Part shown: positions 11,100-20,758 of the stretch, piece after piece
Layout: each line of letters starts with the position of its first letter
Numbering within the stretch: position 1 is the first letter of the stretch
Source of the DNA: Achromobacter deleyi
GTDB taxonomy: Bacteria; Pseudomonadota; Gammaproteobacteria; Burkholderiales; Burkholderiaceae_B
DNA: 64,000 nucleotides
Reading direction: 5' to 3'
NCBI RefSeq assembly: GCF_016127315.1
Contig: NZ_CP065997.1
Location: 5,642,001 to 5,706,000, forward strand
Notes under the pieces: model-generated
Told to the model about the DNA's origin: nothing
Database searches by the model: none
Seen by the model: only the letters and a program-made list of their open reading frames with translations
Made by a program: the position numbers and the translations under genes

Positions 11100-14014
11100 C
11101 AGGCTTCCCCCGTTTGTGCGGCGGCCGCCTGGCTTTCGGCGGCAGCCTTGCGTTGTGCGCGCAGCGATTGGTGGGCCAGCGCCACCAGCACCAGCACGGT
11201 GGACCCGACCACCAGCATGTAGACGCCGAGGTCGAACAGCAGCACGCTGGACAGGTGCACGTGTCCCACCAGCGGCAAGGCGATGTCCCAGGCCAGCGCG
11301 GCCAGGAACGGCTTGTAGGCCAGCCAGGCCGTCACCGCCGCCGTGCCGGCGAACAGCAGGCCGATGCCGATCCAGTTCTGCGGGTTCAGGCGGCTGCGCG
11401 ATTCGACCCAGTAGACCCCGCCCACCATGTACTGCAGGATCACGGCGGTGGCGAAGATCAGCCCGCCCACGAAACCGCCACCGGGCTGGTTGTGGCCGCG
11501 CAGCAGGAAATACACCGAGATCAGCGCCGCCGTCGGCAGCAACAGGCGCACCAGCACCGTCGGCACCATCATCGGGCCGGTCGGCACGACCGCCTTGATG
11601 TCCGGCGTGGGCGGCACCGGGCCGTCCTGGTCGATCTGCTGGCGCGGCAGGTCGGCGCTTTCGGCGGCCGGCCGGAAGCGGCGCAGCAGCGCGTACACCG
11701 TCAGCGCCACGATGCCCAGCACCGTGATTTCGCCGAAGGTATCGAAGCCGCGGAAGTCCACCAGGATCACGTTGACCACGTTAGTGCCGCCGCCATCGGG
11801 CAGCGCGCGGTCGACGAAGTATGAGGAAATCGTGTCGGTCCGCGGCCGCACCAGCACCGCGTAGGCCAGCGCCGCCATGCCGGTGCCGGCGGCGGTGGCC
11901 ATCAGCAGGTCGCGCAGGCGGCGGCCGCGGGCGCGCAGGGTCGCCCCCAGGCCCTCGTCCTCGTCCTGGGCGATGCGGCGCGGCAGCCAGCGCAGGCCGA
12001 GCAGCAGCAGCACCAGCGTCACCACCTCCACCGACAGCTGCGTCAGCGCCAGGTCGGGCGCCGAAAACCAGACGAACGTGAGACAGGTCACCAGGCCCGC
12101 GCCGCCGGCCAGCGCCAGCGACGCCAGGCGGTGGTACTTGGCCTGGTAGGCCGCGGCCACCGCGCAGACGCAACCCACCAGCCACAGCAGGGCGAAGGCC
12201 GGATCGACCGCGGCCGGACGGCCGGCGCCTTCCAGCCAGCCGCCTGCCCGCAACGGCAGCCAGGCCACGAACAAGGTGCCCAGCACGATCAGCAGCATCT
12301 GCACCTGCAGGCGCGACGACGCCAGCCAGCGCAACAGCCAGGCGGCGGCGACGCTGGAACCGTCGAGCAGCGTCTCGAACGAGCGGCGGCCGTCCAGGCG
12401 GTAGATGAACGGCACCCGGCCGGGGTTGGCGCGCTGGTGCGCGCGCAGCGCCAGGTACAGGATCACGCCCGAGGTCATGGCCACGAAGCTCATCACCAGC
12501 GGCAGGTTGACGCCGTGCCACACGGCCAGACTGTATTCGGGCATGTTGGCGCCCAGGATGCTCTGCGCGGCGGTGGCCAGGAACGGGCCGAGCGTCAGGC
12601 CCGGCAGGATGCCCACCACCAGGCACATCAGCACCAGCAGGCCGCTGGGCAGCAGCATCCAGCCGGGCGGCTCGTGCGGCGCGCGCGGCAGGTCGGTGGC
12701 CGGCGGGCCGAAGAACACCTGCAGGATGAAGCGCAGCGAATAGGCCACGCTGAAGGCCCCTGCCACCGTGGCCGCCAGCGGCAGGCCCACCTTGGTGACC
12801 CAGTCGCCGCTGACGAAAGTGGTCTCGGCGAAGAACATTTCCTTGGAGATGAAGCCGTTGAGCAGCGGCACCCCGGCCATCGAGGCCGCCGCCACCATGG
12901 CCAGCGTGGCCGTGATCGGCATGGCCTTGTACAACCCTGACAGGCGGCTCAGGTCGCGCGTGCCGGTCTCGTGGTCGACGATGCCCGCGGCCATGAACAG
13001 CGAGGCCTTGAAGGTGGCGTGGTTGACCATGTGGAACACCGCCGCCACCAGCGCCAGCGAGCTGTTCAGCCCCAGCAGCAATGTGATCAGGCCCAAGTGG
13101 CTGATGGTCGAATACGCCAGCACCCCTTTCATGTCCTGCTGGAAGATGGCGGCGTAGCCGCCCAGCACCAGCGTGATCAGCCCGGCGCCGCCGATGATCC
13201 AGAACCATTCGTCGGTGCCGGCCAGCACCGGCCAGAAGCGCGCCAGCAGGAACACGCCAGCCTTCACCATGGTGGCCGAGTGCAGGTAGGCCGACACCGG
13301 CGTGGGCGCGGCCATGGCGTTGGGCAGCCAGAAATGGAACGGGAACTGCGCGCTCTTGGTCAGCGCGCCCAGCGCCACCAGCACCAGCACGGCCGGGTAC
13401 CAGGGGTCGGCGCGCACCAGGTCGCCGGCGGCCAGCACGCGGTCCATGTCGTAGCTGCCGACGATGTGGCCCAGGATCAGCACCCCGGCCAGCAGGCACA
13501 GCCCGCCGGCGCCGGTCACGGTCAGCGCCATGCGCGCGCCGCGGCGGGCGTCCAGGCGGTGGTGCCAGTAGGCGATCAGCATGAACGAGGCCAGGCTGGT
13601 CATTTCCCAGAACATGACCAGCTGGATCAGGTTGCCCGACAGCACCACGCCGAGCATGGCGGCCATGAAGGCCTGGAAGAACGAGAAGAAGCGCGGCACC
13701 GGATCTTCCGGCGACATGTAGTAGCGCGCATACAGCACCACCAGCGCGCCCATGCCGGACACGATCAGGGCGAACAGCCAGGCGTAGCCGTCCATGCGCA
13801 GGGTGAACTGCAGGCCCAGGGCGGGCGCCCAGGGAATGTCGACGCGGACCACGCCGCCGCCGGCGACCTGCGGATAGAGACTGGCGACCAGAACCGCGCA
13901 GGCCAGGGCGATGATGCCCGCCAACCAGGCCTCGGCATTGCGGGCGTTGGAAGGCAGCAGCGCGGCGCACAGGCTGCCGGCGAACGGCAGAGCGAGGATC
14001 AGTATCAGCGACAT
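11099..14014 (-). CDS. mnhA: Mrp/Pha antiporter fused subunits A and B
   Basis: A 971-residue fusion. Residues 1 to about 770 are MrpA: a NuoL-like body with [44 protein letters not shown] proton channel helices, and the MrpA C-terminal extension. Residues from about 800 carry the MrpB domain ([15 protein letters not shown]). Such A-B fusions are known as PhaAB in rhizobia and other proteobacteria. It heads the six-gene operon that exports Na+ or K+ in exchange for protons for pH and salt homeostasis; which ion is used cannot be told from sequence. Confidence 0.94.
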   Translation of the reverse strand: MSLILILALPFAGSLCAALLPSNARNAEAWLAGIIALACAVLVASLYPQVAGGGVVRVDIPWAPALGLQFTLRMDGYAWLFALIVSGMGALVVLYARYYMSPEDPVPRFFSFFQAFMAAMLGVVLSGNLIQLVMFWEMTSLASFMLIAYWHHRLDARRGARMALTVTGAGGLCLLAGVLILGHIVGSYDMDRVLAAGDLVRADPWYPAVLVLVALGALTKSAQFPFHFWLPNAMAAPTPVSAYLHSATMVKAGVFLLARFWPVLAGTDEWFWIIGGAGLITLVLGGYAAIFQQDMKGVLAYSTISHLGLITLLLGLNSSLALVAAVFHMVNHATFKASLFMAAGIVDHETGTRDLSRLSGLYKAMPITATLAMVAAASMAGVPLLNGFISKEMFFAETTFVSGDWVTKVGLPLAATVAGAFSVAYSLRFILQVFFGPPATDLPRAPHEPPGWMLLPSGLLVLMCLVVGILPGLTLGPFLATAAQSILGANMPEYSLAVWHGVNLPLVMSFVAMTSGVILYLALRAHQRANPGRVPFIYRLDGRRSFETLLDGSSVAAAWLLRWLASSRLQVQMLLIVLGTLFVAWLPLRAGGWLEGAGRPAAVDPAFALLWLVGCVCAVAAAYQAKYHRLASLALAGGAGLVTCLTFVWFSAPDLALTQLSVEVVTLVLLLLGLRWLPRRIAQDEDEGLGATLRARGRRLRDLLMATAAGTGMAALAYAVLVRPRTDTISSYFVDRALPDGGGTNVVNVILVDFRGFDTFGEITVLGIVALTVYALLRRFRPAAESADLPRQQIDQDGPVPPTPDIKAVVPTGPMMVPTVLVRLLLPTAALISVYFLLRGHNQPGGGFVGGLIFATAVILQYMVGGVYWVESRSRLNPQNWIGIGLLFAGTAAVTAWLAYKPFLAALAWDIALPLVGHVHLSSVLLFDLGVYMLVVGSTVLVLVALAHQSLRAQRKAAAESQAAAAQTGEA

Positions 14015-14191
14015 GGCGTTCCGAGAATGTCCGGGCCCCCTCCCGCCAGCGCAGCAGCGAGAGACGAAACAGACCGGGGATTGAAAAACGGACGGAACCC
14101 TGGCCCGGTGCGTCGCTGCACTACACGTTGCCCCGCGGGGACATCAACCTACGCCATTGAACGGCGTGGACAGAAACAAACGCAATAGTTT

Positions 14192-14341
14192 TCTTGCAAG
14201 ACCGGCCAAGAATCTCATCCGAAAAATATCAGATTCTTGTAAGTTATGCAGAGATTTATGCGCGTACCTGGGGGATGACGACATGATCGCTGCGCAATGA
14301 TTACGCACCGATGACCGACCCCAATTTCGTTCAAGTTCTTG
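14192..14341. promoter_or_regulatory. cluster of TCTTG/CAAGA elements in the mnhA-Bug intergenic region
   Basis: The 550 bases between mnhA and the Bug gene are partly AT-rich, with no convincing gene. They hold a perfect palindrome TCTTGCAAGA (14192-14201), an inverted repeat CAAGAATCT/AGATTCTTG (14207-14215 and 14231-14239, 15-nt spacer) and a further TTCTTG at 14336-14341. This looks like an operator array for one or both flanking units; the regulator is unknown. Confidence 0.4.
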
Positions 14342-14567
14342 TCAGCATACGTTTTTTTTCCCGCATCGTCGCCCTTCAGGCGCGCTTCTTCCGGGGTAGA
14401 AATACCCACACGGGATGCAGGGGGAATACGGATTGACCGGTTCCATATAACTGTGTGGAATGGCGCCCACGAAGCGACGGCCAGGCCAGCATCCGAGCCC
14501 GGCGCGCTTCACCGACGCCGGCCAACGAAGCCGGCCGGCTCGGATTTCAATAATATGGAGAAGACTC

Positions 14568-15554
14568 TTGACCGTGCTGTCTCAAGCCAAGGCCGTCCTG
14601 GCCACCGCCCTCGCCGGCCTCTGCCTCGGCGGCGCCGCGCAGGCCGCTGATGCCTACCCCAACAAGCCCATCCGCCTGATCGTGCCGTTCGCGGCCGGCG
14701 GCACCACCGACATCGTCGCCCGCGTGGTGGCCGAAGGCCTGGGCCGTGAACTCGGCCAGGCCGTGGTGGTGGAAAACCGCGGCGGCGGCGGCGGCGCGAT
14801 CGGCGCCGACGCGCTGGTCCGTTCCGCCCCGGACGGCTACACCCTGGGCGTGGCCACCGTCAGCACCATGGCCACCAACCCCGCCACCAACCCCAAGAAC
14901 CCGTACAACCCGCTCAAGGACTTCGCGCCCATCACCAATATGGTGAACGTGCCCAACGTGCTGACGGTGAACCCGGCCGTTCCCGCCAAGACGACGGCCG
15001 AATTCATCGCCTTGCTCAAGGCCAACCCGGGCAAGTACAGCTACGCCTCGTCCGGCGCCGGCGGCATCGGCCACCTGGACGGCGAACTGTTCAAGTCGCT
15101 GACCAAGACCGACATGGTGCACGTGCCCTACCGCGGCTCGGGCCCGGCGCTCAACGACGTGATCGCCGGCCAGGTCAACGCCCAGTTCGACAACCTGCCC
15201 TCGTCCATGCCCCACATCCAGGCCGGCAAGCTGCGCGCCCTGGCCGTGGCCGCGCCCAAGCGCCTGCCCACCCTGCCCGACGTGCCCACGTTCGCCGAAG
15301 GCGGCCTGCCGGAAATGGACAACATGGCCTGGTACGGCCTGGTCGCCCCCGCCGGCACGCCGCAGGCGGTGATCGACCGCATCCACGACGCCACCGTCAA
15401 GACGCTGAAGGATCCGAAGATCGTCCAGCGCCTGGCCGACGGCGGCTCGCTGGTCGACGGCAACACCCCGGCCGAATACGCCGCGCAGATCAAGCGTGAA
15501 CTGGAACTGCGCCAGCGCATCGCCAAGGAACGCAACATCCAGTCGACCAACTGA
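14568..15554 (+). CDS. Bug-type tripartite tricarboxylate transporter substrate-binding protein
   Basis: Bug (Bordetella uptake gene) receptors are periplasmic binding proteins, greatly expanded in Alcaligenaceae, for carboxylates and similar small acids. A signal peptide ends at GAAQA-ADAYP, followed by the family opening YPNKPIRLIVPFAAGGTTD and the second-domain motifs (VPYRGSGPALNDVIAGQV, PTFAEGGLPEM). TTG 14568 is preferred: GGAG lies 8 nt upstream and the protein becomes 328 residues, the family norm. The longer frame from ATG 14460 adds a non-conserved stretch before the signal. No TctA/TctB membrane genes are nearby, which is usual for orphan Bug genes. Confidence 0.92.
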   Translation: MTVLSQAKAVLATALAGLCLGGAAQAADAYPNKPIRLIVPFAAGGTTDIVARVVAEGLGRELGQAVVVENRGGGGGAIGADALVRSAPDGYTLGVATVSTMATNPATNPKNPYNPLKDFAPITNMVNVPNVLTVNPAVPAKTTAEFIALLKANPGKYSYASSGAGGIGHLDGELFKSLTKTDMVHVPYRGSGPALNDVIAGQVNAQFDNLPSSMPHIQAGKLRALAVAAPKRLPTLPDVPTFAEGGLPEMDNMAWYGLVAPAGTPQAVIDRIHDATVKTLKDPKIVQRLADGGSLVDGNTPAEYAAQIKRELELRQRIAKERNIQSTN

Positions 15555-15605
15555 GGTTTGCCCGGCCCTTTGGGGCCGATGGCCGCCCCATGGCGGCCAG
15601 CATGC

Positions 15606-15637
15606 GAATCAGGGCCGCCTTCGGGTGGCCCTGATTC
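15606..15637. terminator. strong hairpin with UUCG loop between convergent genes
   Basis: Arms GAATCAGGGCC and GGCCCTGATTC extend inward by two GC pairs and one GT pair to close a TTCG tetraloop, giving a 14-bp stem. It lies between the Bug stop and the TonB receptor stop and could end transcription from both sides. Confidence 0.7.
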
Positions 15638-15659
15638 ATTGCAGCCCCGCCCCTCGGCA

Positions 15660-17843
15660 TCAGAAATCCATGTTCGCGGACACCAGGACCGTGCGCGGCG
15701 CCGCGGGCGACACGTAGCTGGACATGTAGACACCCTCCCAGTAGCGCCGGTCAGCCAGATTGTGAACGCTGGCGCGCAGCATCAAGGCCCTGCCCGCAAC
15801 CCGCGTGGCGTAGCGCGCCCCCAGATCGAACCGGGTCCATGACGGCATGCGCAGGACATTGGCGTTGTCGACGTACTGCGCGCCGGTGTGGATGACACGG
15901 CCGGTCAGGGTCAGGCCCGCCACGCCGGGCACGTCCCATTCCAGGCCCAGGTTGGCGGCGAGTGGCGCCGTGCCGGGCGCGTCGTTGCCGTTGTCGGCGC
16001 CATCCTGGGTTCGGATCAGCCTGCCCCGGGGGTAGCTGATGCCGCCCAGAACCCGCACGCGCCGGGCCAGCGCGCCGAAGAACGCCCACTCGACGCCACG
16101 ATTGCGCTGCTCGCCATCCAGGCGCAACGTGGGCAACGGCGAAGTACCGCGATCGGACACGGTGCTCGGCCGGGTGAGCTGGAACAGGCTCAGGGTGTTG
16201 GCGAAGCTGCCGCGATCCAGCTTGGCGCCGATCTCGAACTGCCTTGTCTTGTAGGGCGGCAAGACCTCGCCGGCGTTCTGGTAATTGCGACCCACCGTCG
16301 TGCCCGCTTCCAGGCCCTGGATGTGATTGGCGTACAGCGACAGAGGCGCGAGCGGCTTGATCACCAGGCCGATCATCGGCGTCCAGGCACGCTGATCGTA
16401 GGTCGAGGTCACGGGCGTGAAGCCCTGCAACGTGGCGCCGAAGTTGTCCACCTTGACGCGCTGGCGCCGCGCGCCCAGCGTCAGCAGGACCCGCTCATCG
16501 TCCAGCGACAGCGTATCCGCCAGCGCCACGCTGTCGAACCTCGACCGCGACGTCTTCGACGGATCCCCGGCGGCCGCGGCCGCGGGCCGTGCCGCTGGCG
16601 GGTGACGAATGTGGGTGACGCCGATGGGCGCATAGGCAAATCCCTGGCGGGTCTCGTCCTGCTGCCGCGTGCCGCTCAGCGCGAACGCATGCCTGATGGC
16701 GCCCGTGCGGAACGCGCCGCGCGCGCCCAGCTCCGCCGATCGCGCATGGTTGTCGGCCCGGGTGCCGAACGGAAACAGATAGGCGCTGCCATCGGCCTTG
16801 ACGTTGGTCACCAGCTGCCCGCGCCCCGCAAAGTCATTGTGGCGCGCGCCAAACCGGGCAAAGGCGGTCCAGTCGCGGGTGACGTCAAACTCGCCGCCGA
16901 CCAGCGCCGTCGTATTGTGGGCGTCATAGTCGTCGTCCGAGACCGTGATCGCGCCGTCGGGCGCCGCGGGCATCGTGACCAGAGACGCGTCCATGCCGGG
17001 AATGATGGGCGTGCCGCCGCGATTCCTGACGGTCGAGCGCCACACGTCCAGGGCCGCGCGCAAGCGCTCGCCACGATAGTCCAGCGCGAGCGCGCCGACG
17101 TCGTCCTTTCTCGACACGCCGGCCAGCGGCGTGCCGCCATCGCGCCGGCTGGCGTTGACGCGCAGCCCCCATTCGCCGCCAGCGCCGAAGCGCCGCCCCA
17201 GGTCCGCGTGTGCCTTCGCCAACGACGCCGACTCCCTGCCCACGGTGACACGGGCCAGCGGCTCGTCGACCGCACGCTTGGGAACGACATTGATGCTGCC
17301 GCCCACCGCGGCCATGCCGTTGAGCAGCGCGCTCGGCCCCAGCAGGACCTCGACGCGCTCCGCGATTTCCAGCGGCGGGGTACCGCCGTAGGTCGACACC
17401 AGGCCATACAGGCCATTGATGGCCGTCTGCGAATCCGACAGCGCGAAACCACGGATCTTGAACTGCTCGCCGATATTGTTGGGGGGCACCGAGCGCCGCA
17501 CCGAAGGCATGTTGTCCAGCACGTCGCCCAACGTGGTGGCCTGCTGATCCTCGATCAGCGCCGAGGTATAGCTGGTCTGGCTGAAGGGCGCGTTGCGGAG
17601 GTCGACATTGCCCAGCAGCCCGAGGCCGCCGCCCGCGGCAACCTGCCCGCCCGCATGGACGGGCGCGAGTTCATTGACGCGGCGGCCTTCGACCACCACG
17701 GGTTCGAGCTGGCCGGCCTGCACCGCGCCGGACAGTCCACTCACGAGGAACAGCAATGGCAAGACCCGGTGAGCGTGGCCGGAGCCGGGAATGGCACGCG
17801 TACGAGGCAACGGCCGGCGTGCGATAAAAACACGGTGATTCAC
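15660..17843 (-). CDS. TonB-dependent siderophore-type receptor without STN domain
   Basis: An outer-membrane beta-barrel receptor for energised uptake, most likely of a ferric siderophore. After a signal peptide ending near GAVQA, the plug domain shows TTLGDVLDNMPSVRR, FKIRGFALSDSQTAINGLYG and ERVEVLLGPSALLNGMAAVGGSINVV. The barrel follows and ends in Phe (VLVSANMDF), as needed for outer-membrane insertion. There is no STN signalling domain, so it should not drive a FecI/FecR pair. The start is uncertain: GTG 17843 gives a short leader, while ATG 17957 adds 38 residues. No Fur box was recognised upstream. Confidence 0.87.
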   Translation of the reverse strand: MNHRVFIARRPLPRTRAIPGSGHAHRVLPLLFLVSGLSGAVQAGQLEPVVVEGRRVNELAPVHAGGQVAAGGGLGLLGNVDLRNAPFSQTSYTSALIEDQQATTLGDVLDNMPSVRRSVPPNNIGEQFKIRGFALSDSQTAINGLYGLVSTYGGTPPLEIAERVEVLLGPSALLNGMAAVGGSINVVPKRAVDEPLARVTVGRESASLAKAHADLGRRFGAGGEWGLRVNASRRDGGTPLAGVSRKDDVGALALDYRGERLRAALDVWRSTVRNRGGTPIIPGMDASLVTMPAAPDGAITVSDDDYDAHNTTALVGGEFDVTRDWTAFARFGARHNDFAGRGQLVTNVKADGSAYLFPFGTRADNHARSAELGARGAFRTGAIRHAFALSGTRQQDETRQGFAYAPIGVTHIRHPPAARPAAAAAGDPSKTSRSRFDSVALADTLSLDDERVLLTLGARRQRVKVDNFGATLQGFTPVTSTYDQRAWTPMIGLVIKPLAPLSLYANHIQGLEAGTTVGRNYQNAGEVLPPYKTRQFEIGAKLDRGSFANTLSLFQLTRPSTVSDRGTSPLPTLRLDGEQRNRGVEWAFFGALARRVRVLGGISYPRGRLIRTQDGADNGNDAPGTAPLAANLGLEWDVPGVAGLTLTGRVIHTGAQYVDNANVLRMPSWTRFDLGARYATRVAGRALMLRASVHNLADRRYWEGVYMSSYVSPAAPRTVLVSANMDF

Positions 17844-18397
17844 GAGATCGATCCCAGGAAAGTCGGAGGCAACAGGACGGGTGATCGATCGGGAAGGAAA
17901 GGCGCTCGTATGGCATGGCCTGGAAACGCGGAATACGGCGGGTCTTGATTGAAGCAATGATCGGCGATCCGTTGGATGGGCAATTTGCCTGCATTGCGCC
18001 AGGGAGCGCGGTGCCGGACAGATACCGGACCACTCCTACCCTCGGCCATGCGACTCACCAACAAGGAGGCGGCGCGGACGCCGCGCGCGAGTCCGCCCGC
18101 TCTGCTACCATTTCGCCCGTGCGAACCGATTTTTCCCGCCTCTCCGACGCCGCCTGCGTCCTTTGCGCCCTGCGCTCGACCCTGTTGAGCTCGCAGGAAG
18201 TCGCCGCGCGCCGCGCCTACGCGCGTTCCAAGCCCGGCTAAGCGCCCCGCGCGCCCTCCCCCCGTTTTGTTCCGACCGGCCCGCCGCCGGCCACCAGCAC
18301 GTCCGTACGTCCCGATGGCGTACGCACGATCTGGCGCCAGGCCGGCCGGCATGACCGCCTCGCCTTGGGGCCAGGCGGTCTTCGCCCCATGTTTCGT

Positions 18398-18425
18398 CCG
18401 CCCGCCGGCCCTGTCCGGCGGGCGG
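18398..18425 (+). other. perfect GC hairpin in the leader of the hexapeptide-repeat gene
   Basis: Arms of 11 bases (CCGCCCGCCGG / CCGGCGGGCGG) around a CCCTGT loop, 28 nt before the ATG at 18454. No T-run. It could be a leader structure or a terminator for a short upstream transcript. The rest of 17844-18397 shows no supported gene. Confidence 0.45.
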
Positions 18426-18453
18426 CGCCACGCCTTGATTGCCACCGAACGCC

Positions 18454-19335
18454 ATGCAACTCACCAAGAAATTCGTCAAAGCCAAGAACCCCTGCGCGGG
18501 AGGCTACAAATGGTTCCTGCGCGACCACAACGGACAGGGGGACTACCAGGCCGTCCTCGATGCCCTGGTGGCCGACGGGCGCGTGGGTGACGCCTGCTGG
18601 CTTCTGGACCAGTTCGGCCCGACCGACGCCGTGCTGAAGCTGGACACGCTCGACGCCCACGCCATCGTCTTCGCCGGCACGCTGGAAGTGCGCATGGGCA
18701 TCAACGTCGACAGCGTGGTGCGCGCCGGACGCAGCATCGTCACCGGCGGCGGCATCCGCGCCGGCGAATCCATCGTGGCCGGCGAGAACATCACCGCCGG
18801 CGCCAACATCGCCAGCGCCGGCGACCTGCGCGCGGGCGGCGACGTGTCCGCCGAATGGGGCATCGAGGTCGCCGCCGCCTTCGACTGCCGCGGCAACCTG
18901 CGCGCCAAGTGGGACATCTGCGCCGGCCAGGACCTGGCCGTGACCGGCCACCTGCGGGCCGGCCAGGACGTGCAGGTGCAAGGCACCCTCAAATGCGGCC
19001 AGGGCATCAAGGCCGGCGGCGGCGTCCAGGCCGCCAAGGACATCGATGCCGCCTGCGGCATCCAGGCGGGCGCGGCCATCGCCTGCGGCGGCCACCTGGC
19101 CGCGGGCTGGGGCCTGATCGCCGGCGAGGACATCCGCGCCGACGGTTCGATCCGCGCCGGCGAAGGCGTGCAGGCCGACGGCCGGATCGAGGCCGGCGAT
19201 GGCCACGGCGTCTATGCCGGCCTGAACGTGCGCCTGGACGCCTGGGCGGTCTGCGCCCGGGTCCAGGCGTGCGAACGGCCGGCGCAACTGGTCAGCGGCC
19301 ATTGGGCCGGCCAGGAAGAAGCCGCGCACGCGTAG
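18454..19335 (+). CDS. hexapeptide-repeat (beta-helix) protein of unknown function
   Basis: A 293-residue protein with two parts. Residues 1-69 are a small domain with conserved-looking Cys/Trp/Asp residues (NPCAGGYKWFLRD, DACWLLDQFG). Residues 70-249 are 30 uninterrupted six-residue units with a branched hydrophobic residue at position 2 and usually Ala or Cys then Gly at 4-5, for example SIVAGE, NITAGA, DIRADG, GVQADG. That periodicity predicts a parallel beta-helix of about ten turns, as in bactofilins or left-handed hexapeptide proteins. It lacks a signal peptide and membrane segments, so it is probably cytoplasmic. No transferase catalytic residues are recognised. Convergent with the DMT permease gene, 13 nt away. 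Confidence 0.72.
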   Translation: MQLTKKFVKAKNPCAGGYKWFLRDHNGQGDYQAVLDALVADGRVGDACWLLDQFGPTDAVLKLDTLDAHAIVFAGTLEVRMGINVDSVVRAGRSIVTGGGIRAGESIVAGENITAGANIASAGDLRAGGDVSAEWGIEVAAAFDCRGNLRAKWDICAGQDLAVTGHLRAGQDVQVQGTLKCGQGIKAGGGVQAAKDIDAACGIQAGAAIACGGHLAAGWGLIAGEDIRADGSIRAGEGVQADGRIEAGDGHGVYAGLNVRLDAWAVCARVQACERPAQLVSGHWAGQEEAAHA

Positions 19336-19348
19336 CGCGCAATCCCCG

Positions 19349-20224
19349 TCAGCCGCCCGAACGCGCCGCCGCCGGCGTGCGCAGCACCAGCATCAGGCCC
19401 AGCAGGATCCCCGCCATGCCGCCCAGGCTCAGCAGCGACAACCGGTTGCCCAGCACCAGGTAATCCAGCGCCGCGGTGCCGGCCGGCACCAGGTAGAACA
19501 GGCTGGTGACGTTGACCAGGTTGCCGGACTGGATCATGCGGTAGAACAGCAGCGTCGCGCCGACCGAGATCACCAGGCCCATCCACAGCAGCGGCAAGAT
19601 GAAGCCCACGCTCCAATCCGCGTGCAGCGGCTGGAACGGCGCGAACAGCAGGCACAACGCCAGGCTCACCACGTACTGCAGCGGCATCACGTCCATCGGC
19701 GCCTGGCGCACCCGCTTTTGCAGGATGGCGCCGGCCGTCATGCTGAGCAGCGCCGCAAACGCGAAGGCCATGCCGGCCAGCGAGAAACGCGCCATGCCGA
19801 TGCTCTGGAACATCACCATCGCCAACCCGCACAGGGCCAGCAGCAGGCCCGCCAGCCGCTGCGGCGGAAAGCGGCGCTCCAGCAGCGCCAGGGTCAGGAT
19901 GGGTTGCGCCCCCAGCAGCGTGGCCAGCACGCCCGGCGTAATGCCGTGGTCCAGCGCCAGCAGGTAGCAGATGGAATAGCTGCCGATCAGCAGCAGCCCG
20001 GTCAGCGCCACGATGCCGCGCGTGCCCGGCGCCGGCAGCCAGCGCCGCCGCCCCGCGCAGATCAGCAGCAGCACGGCCAGGGCCAGGATGAAGCGCAGCA
20101 GCAGGAAGCCGAAGGCCGAGGCGTGCGCCAGGCCCCATTTGGCGAAGATCGCGCCGCCGCTCCACAGCAGCACGAACAAAGTGGTGGAGCCATGGGCGGC
20201 CCACGCATTGCGATTGAAAGACAT
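19349..20224 (-). CDS. EamA/DMT superfamily transporter
   Basis: A 291-residue protein with ten predicted membrane helices in two EamA repeats. The first repeat opens with FVLLWSGGAIFAKWGL, the second with AFAALLSMTAGAILQKR. Drug/metabolite transporters of this type export metabolites or amino acids; the substrate cannot be deduced. No clear operon partner. Confidence 0.88.
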   Translation of the reverse strand: MSFNRNAWAAHGSTTLFVLLWSGGAIFAKWGLAHASAFGFLLLRFILALAVLLLICAGRRRWLPAPGTRGIVALTGLLLIGSYSICYLLALDHGITPGVLATLLGAQPILTLALLERRFPPQRLAGLLLALCGLAMVMFQSIGMARFSLAGMAFAFAALLSMTAGAILQKRVRQAPMDVMPLQYVVSLALCLLFAPFQPLHADWSVGFILPLLWMGLVISVGATLLFYRMIQSGNLVNVTSLFYLVPAGTAALDYLVLGNRLSLLSLGGMAGILLGLMLVLRTPAAARSGG

Positions 20225-20758
20225 GAGAGTTTCTACCTGTCGGGTATGGAACAGGCTCCCGCGGCGCCGCGCGGCTTGCGACGCGCGGACGGATCAGGCA
20301 TGGACACGCGGCGGGCGGACGCGAACGTGTTGACGCGTCAGCGCATCAGCGCGGCGGATCCAGGCGATAAAGCGGGAGCGGGAAGTGAGCGGCGGTCAGC
20401 CGACGACGGCAGCCACGGGCGGATAGGCGCCCGCGACACCGACGACGACCTCGCACGGCGGCGGCGGCGCGGCCGGCGGCGATACGACCGTCGAGACGAC
20501 AGGAGAAACCACGGGAGGCGACACGCCATGCCGCAGGCTCGCGCGCAGGCCGGCGCCGGCTGCGCGGGCAGCAAAGGCGGATTCGGCGGATGGCGTGAAG
20601 TCGGGCATGTGAGACGCGTCGGGTTCGGTGATGAACCCGTGTAGGCTACCGGCGCGGCGCAGTGGCGTCAAGTTGGCCGGCGCCTGCGCGCAGCCGGCGA
20701 CGCGCTTGCCCGCACCGGTGCGCGCCTGCCGGCGCGGGTTGGGCTTGCCGACAAGGCA
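20225..20758. other. 534-base intergenic region, no supported gene
   Basis: It separates the DMT transporter start from the end of the nuclease ATPase gene. A short reverse-strand frame (20396-20671, possibly starting at 20608) would encode a Val/Pro-rich peptide with PPVVSPVVSTVVSPP. Its low complexity and lack of a clear ribosome binding site leave it unsupported. No strong hairpin with a T-run was seen. Confidence 0.4.

Noticed and set aside
14215..14409. 64-codon reverse frame in the mnhA-Bug gap
   Set aside because: Lies in an AT-rich regulatory region, lacks a ribosome binding site and has no protein-like pattern.
15888..17948. 686-residue open frame on the plus strand
   Set aside because: Antisense to the TonB receptor, whose plug and barrel motifs are clear on the other strand.
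18119..18241. Possible 40-codon GTG-started gene between the TonB receptor and the hexapeptide-repeat gene
   Set aside because: Two close cysteines are suggestive but there is no ribosome binding site or family match; too short to support alone.
20396..20671. Short reverse frame encoding a Val/Pro-rich peptide
   Set aside because: Low-complexity sequence without a ribosome binding site or recognised signal; could be chance in GC-rich DNA.
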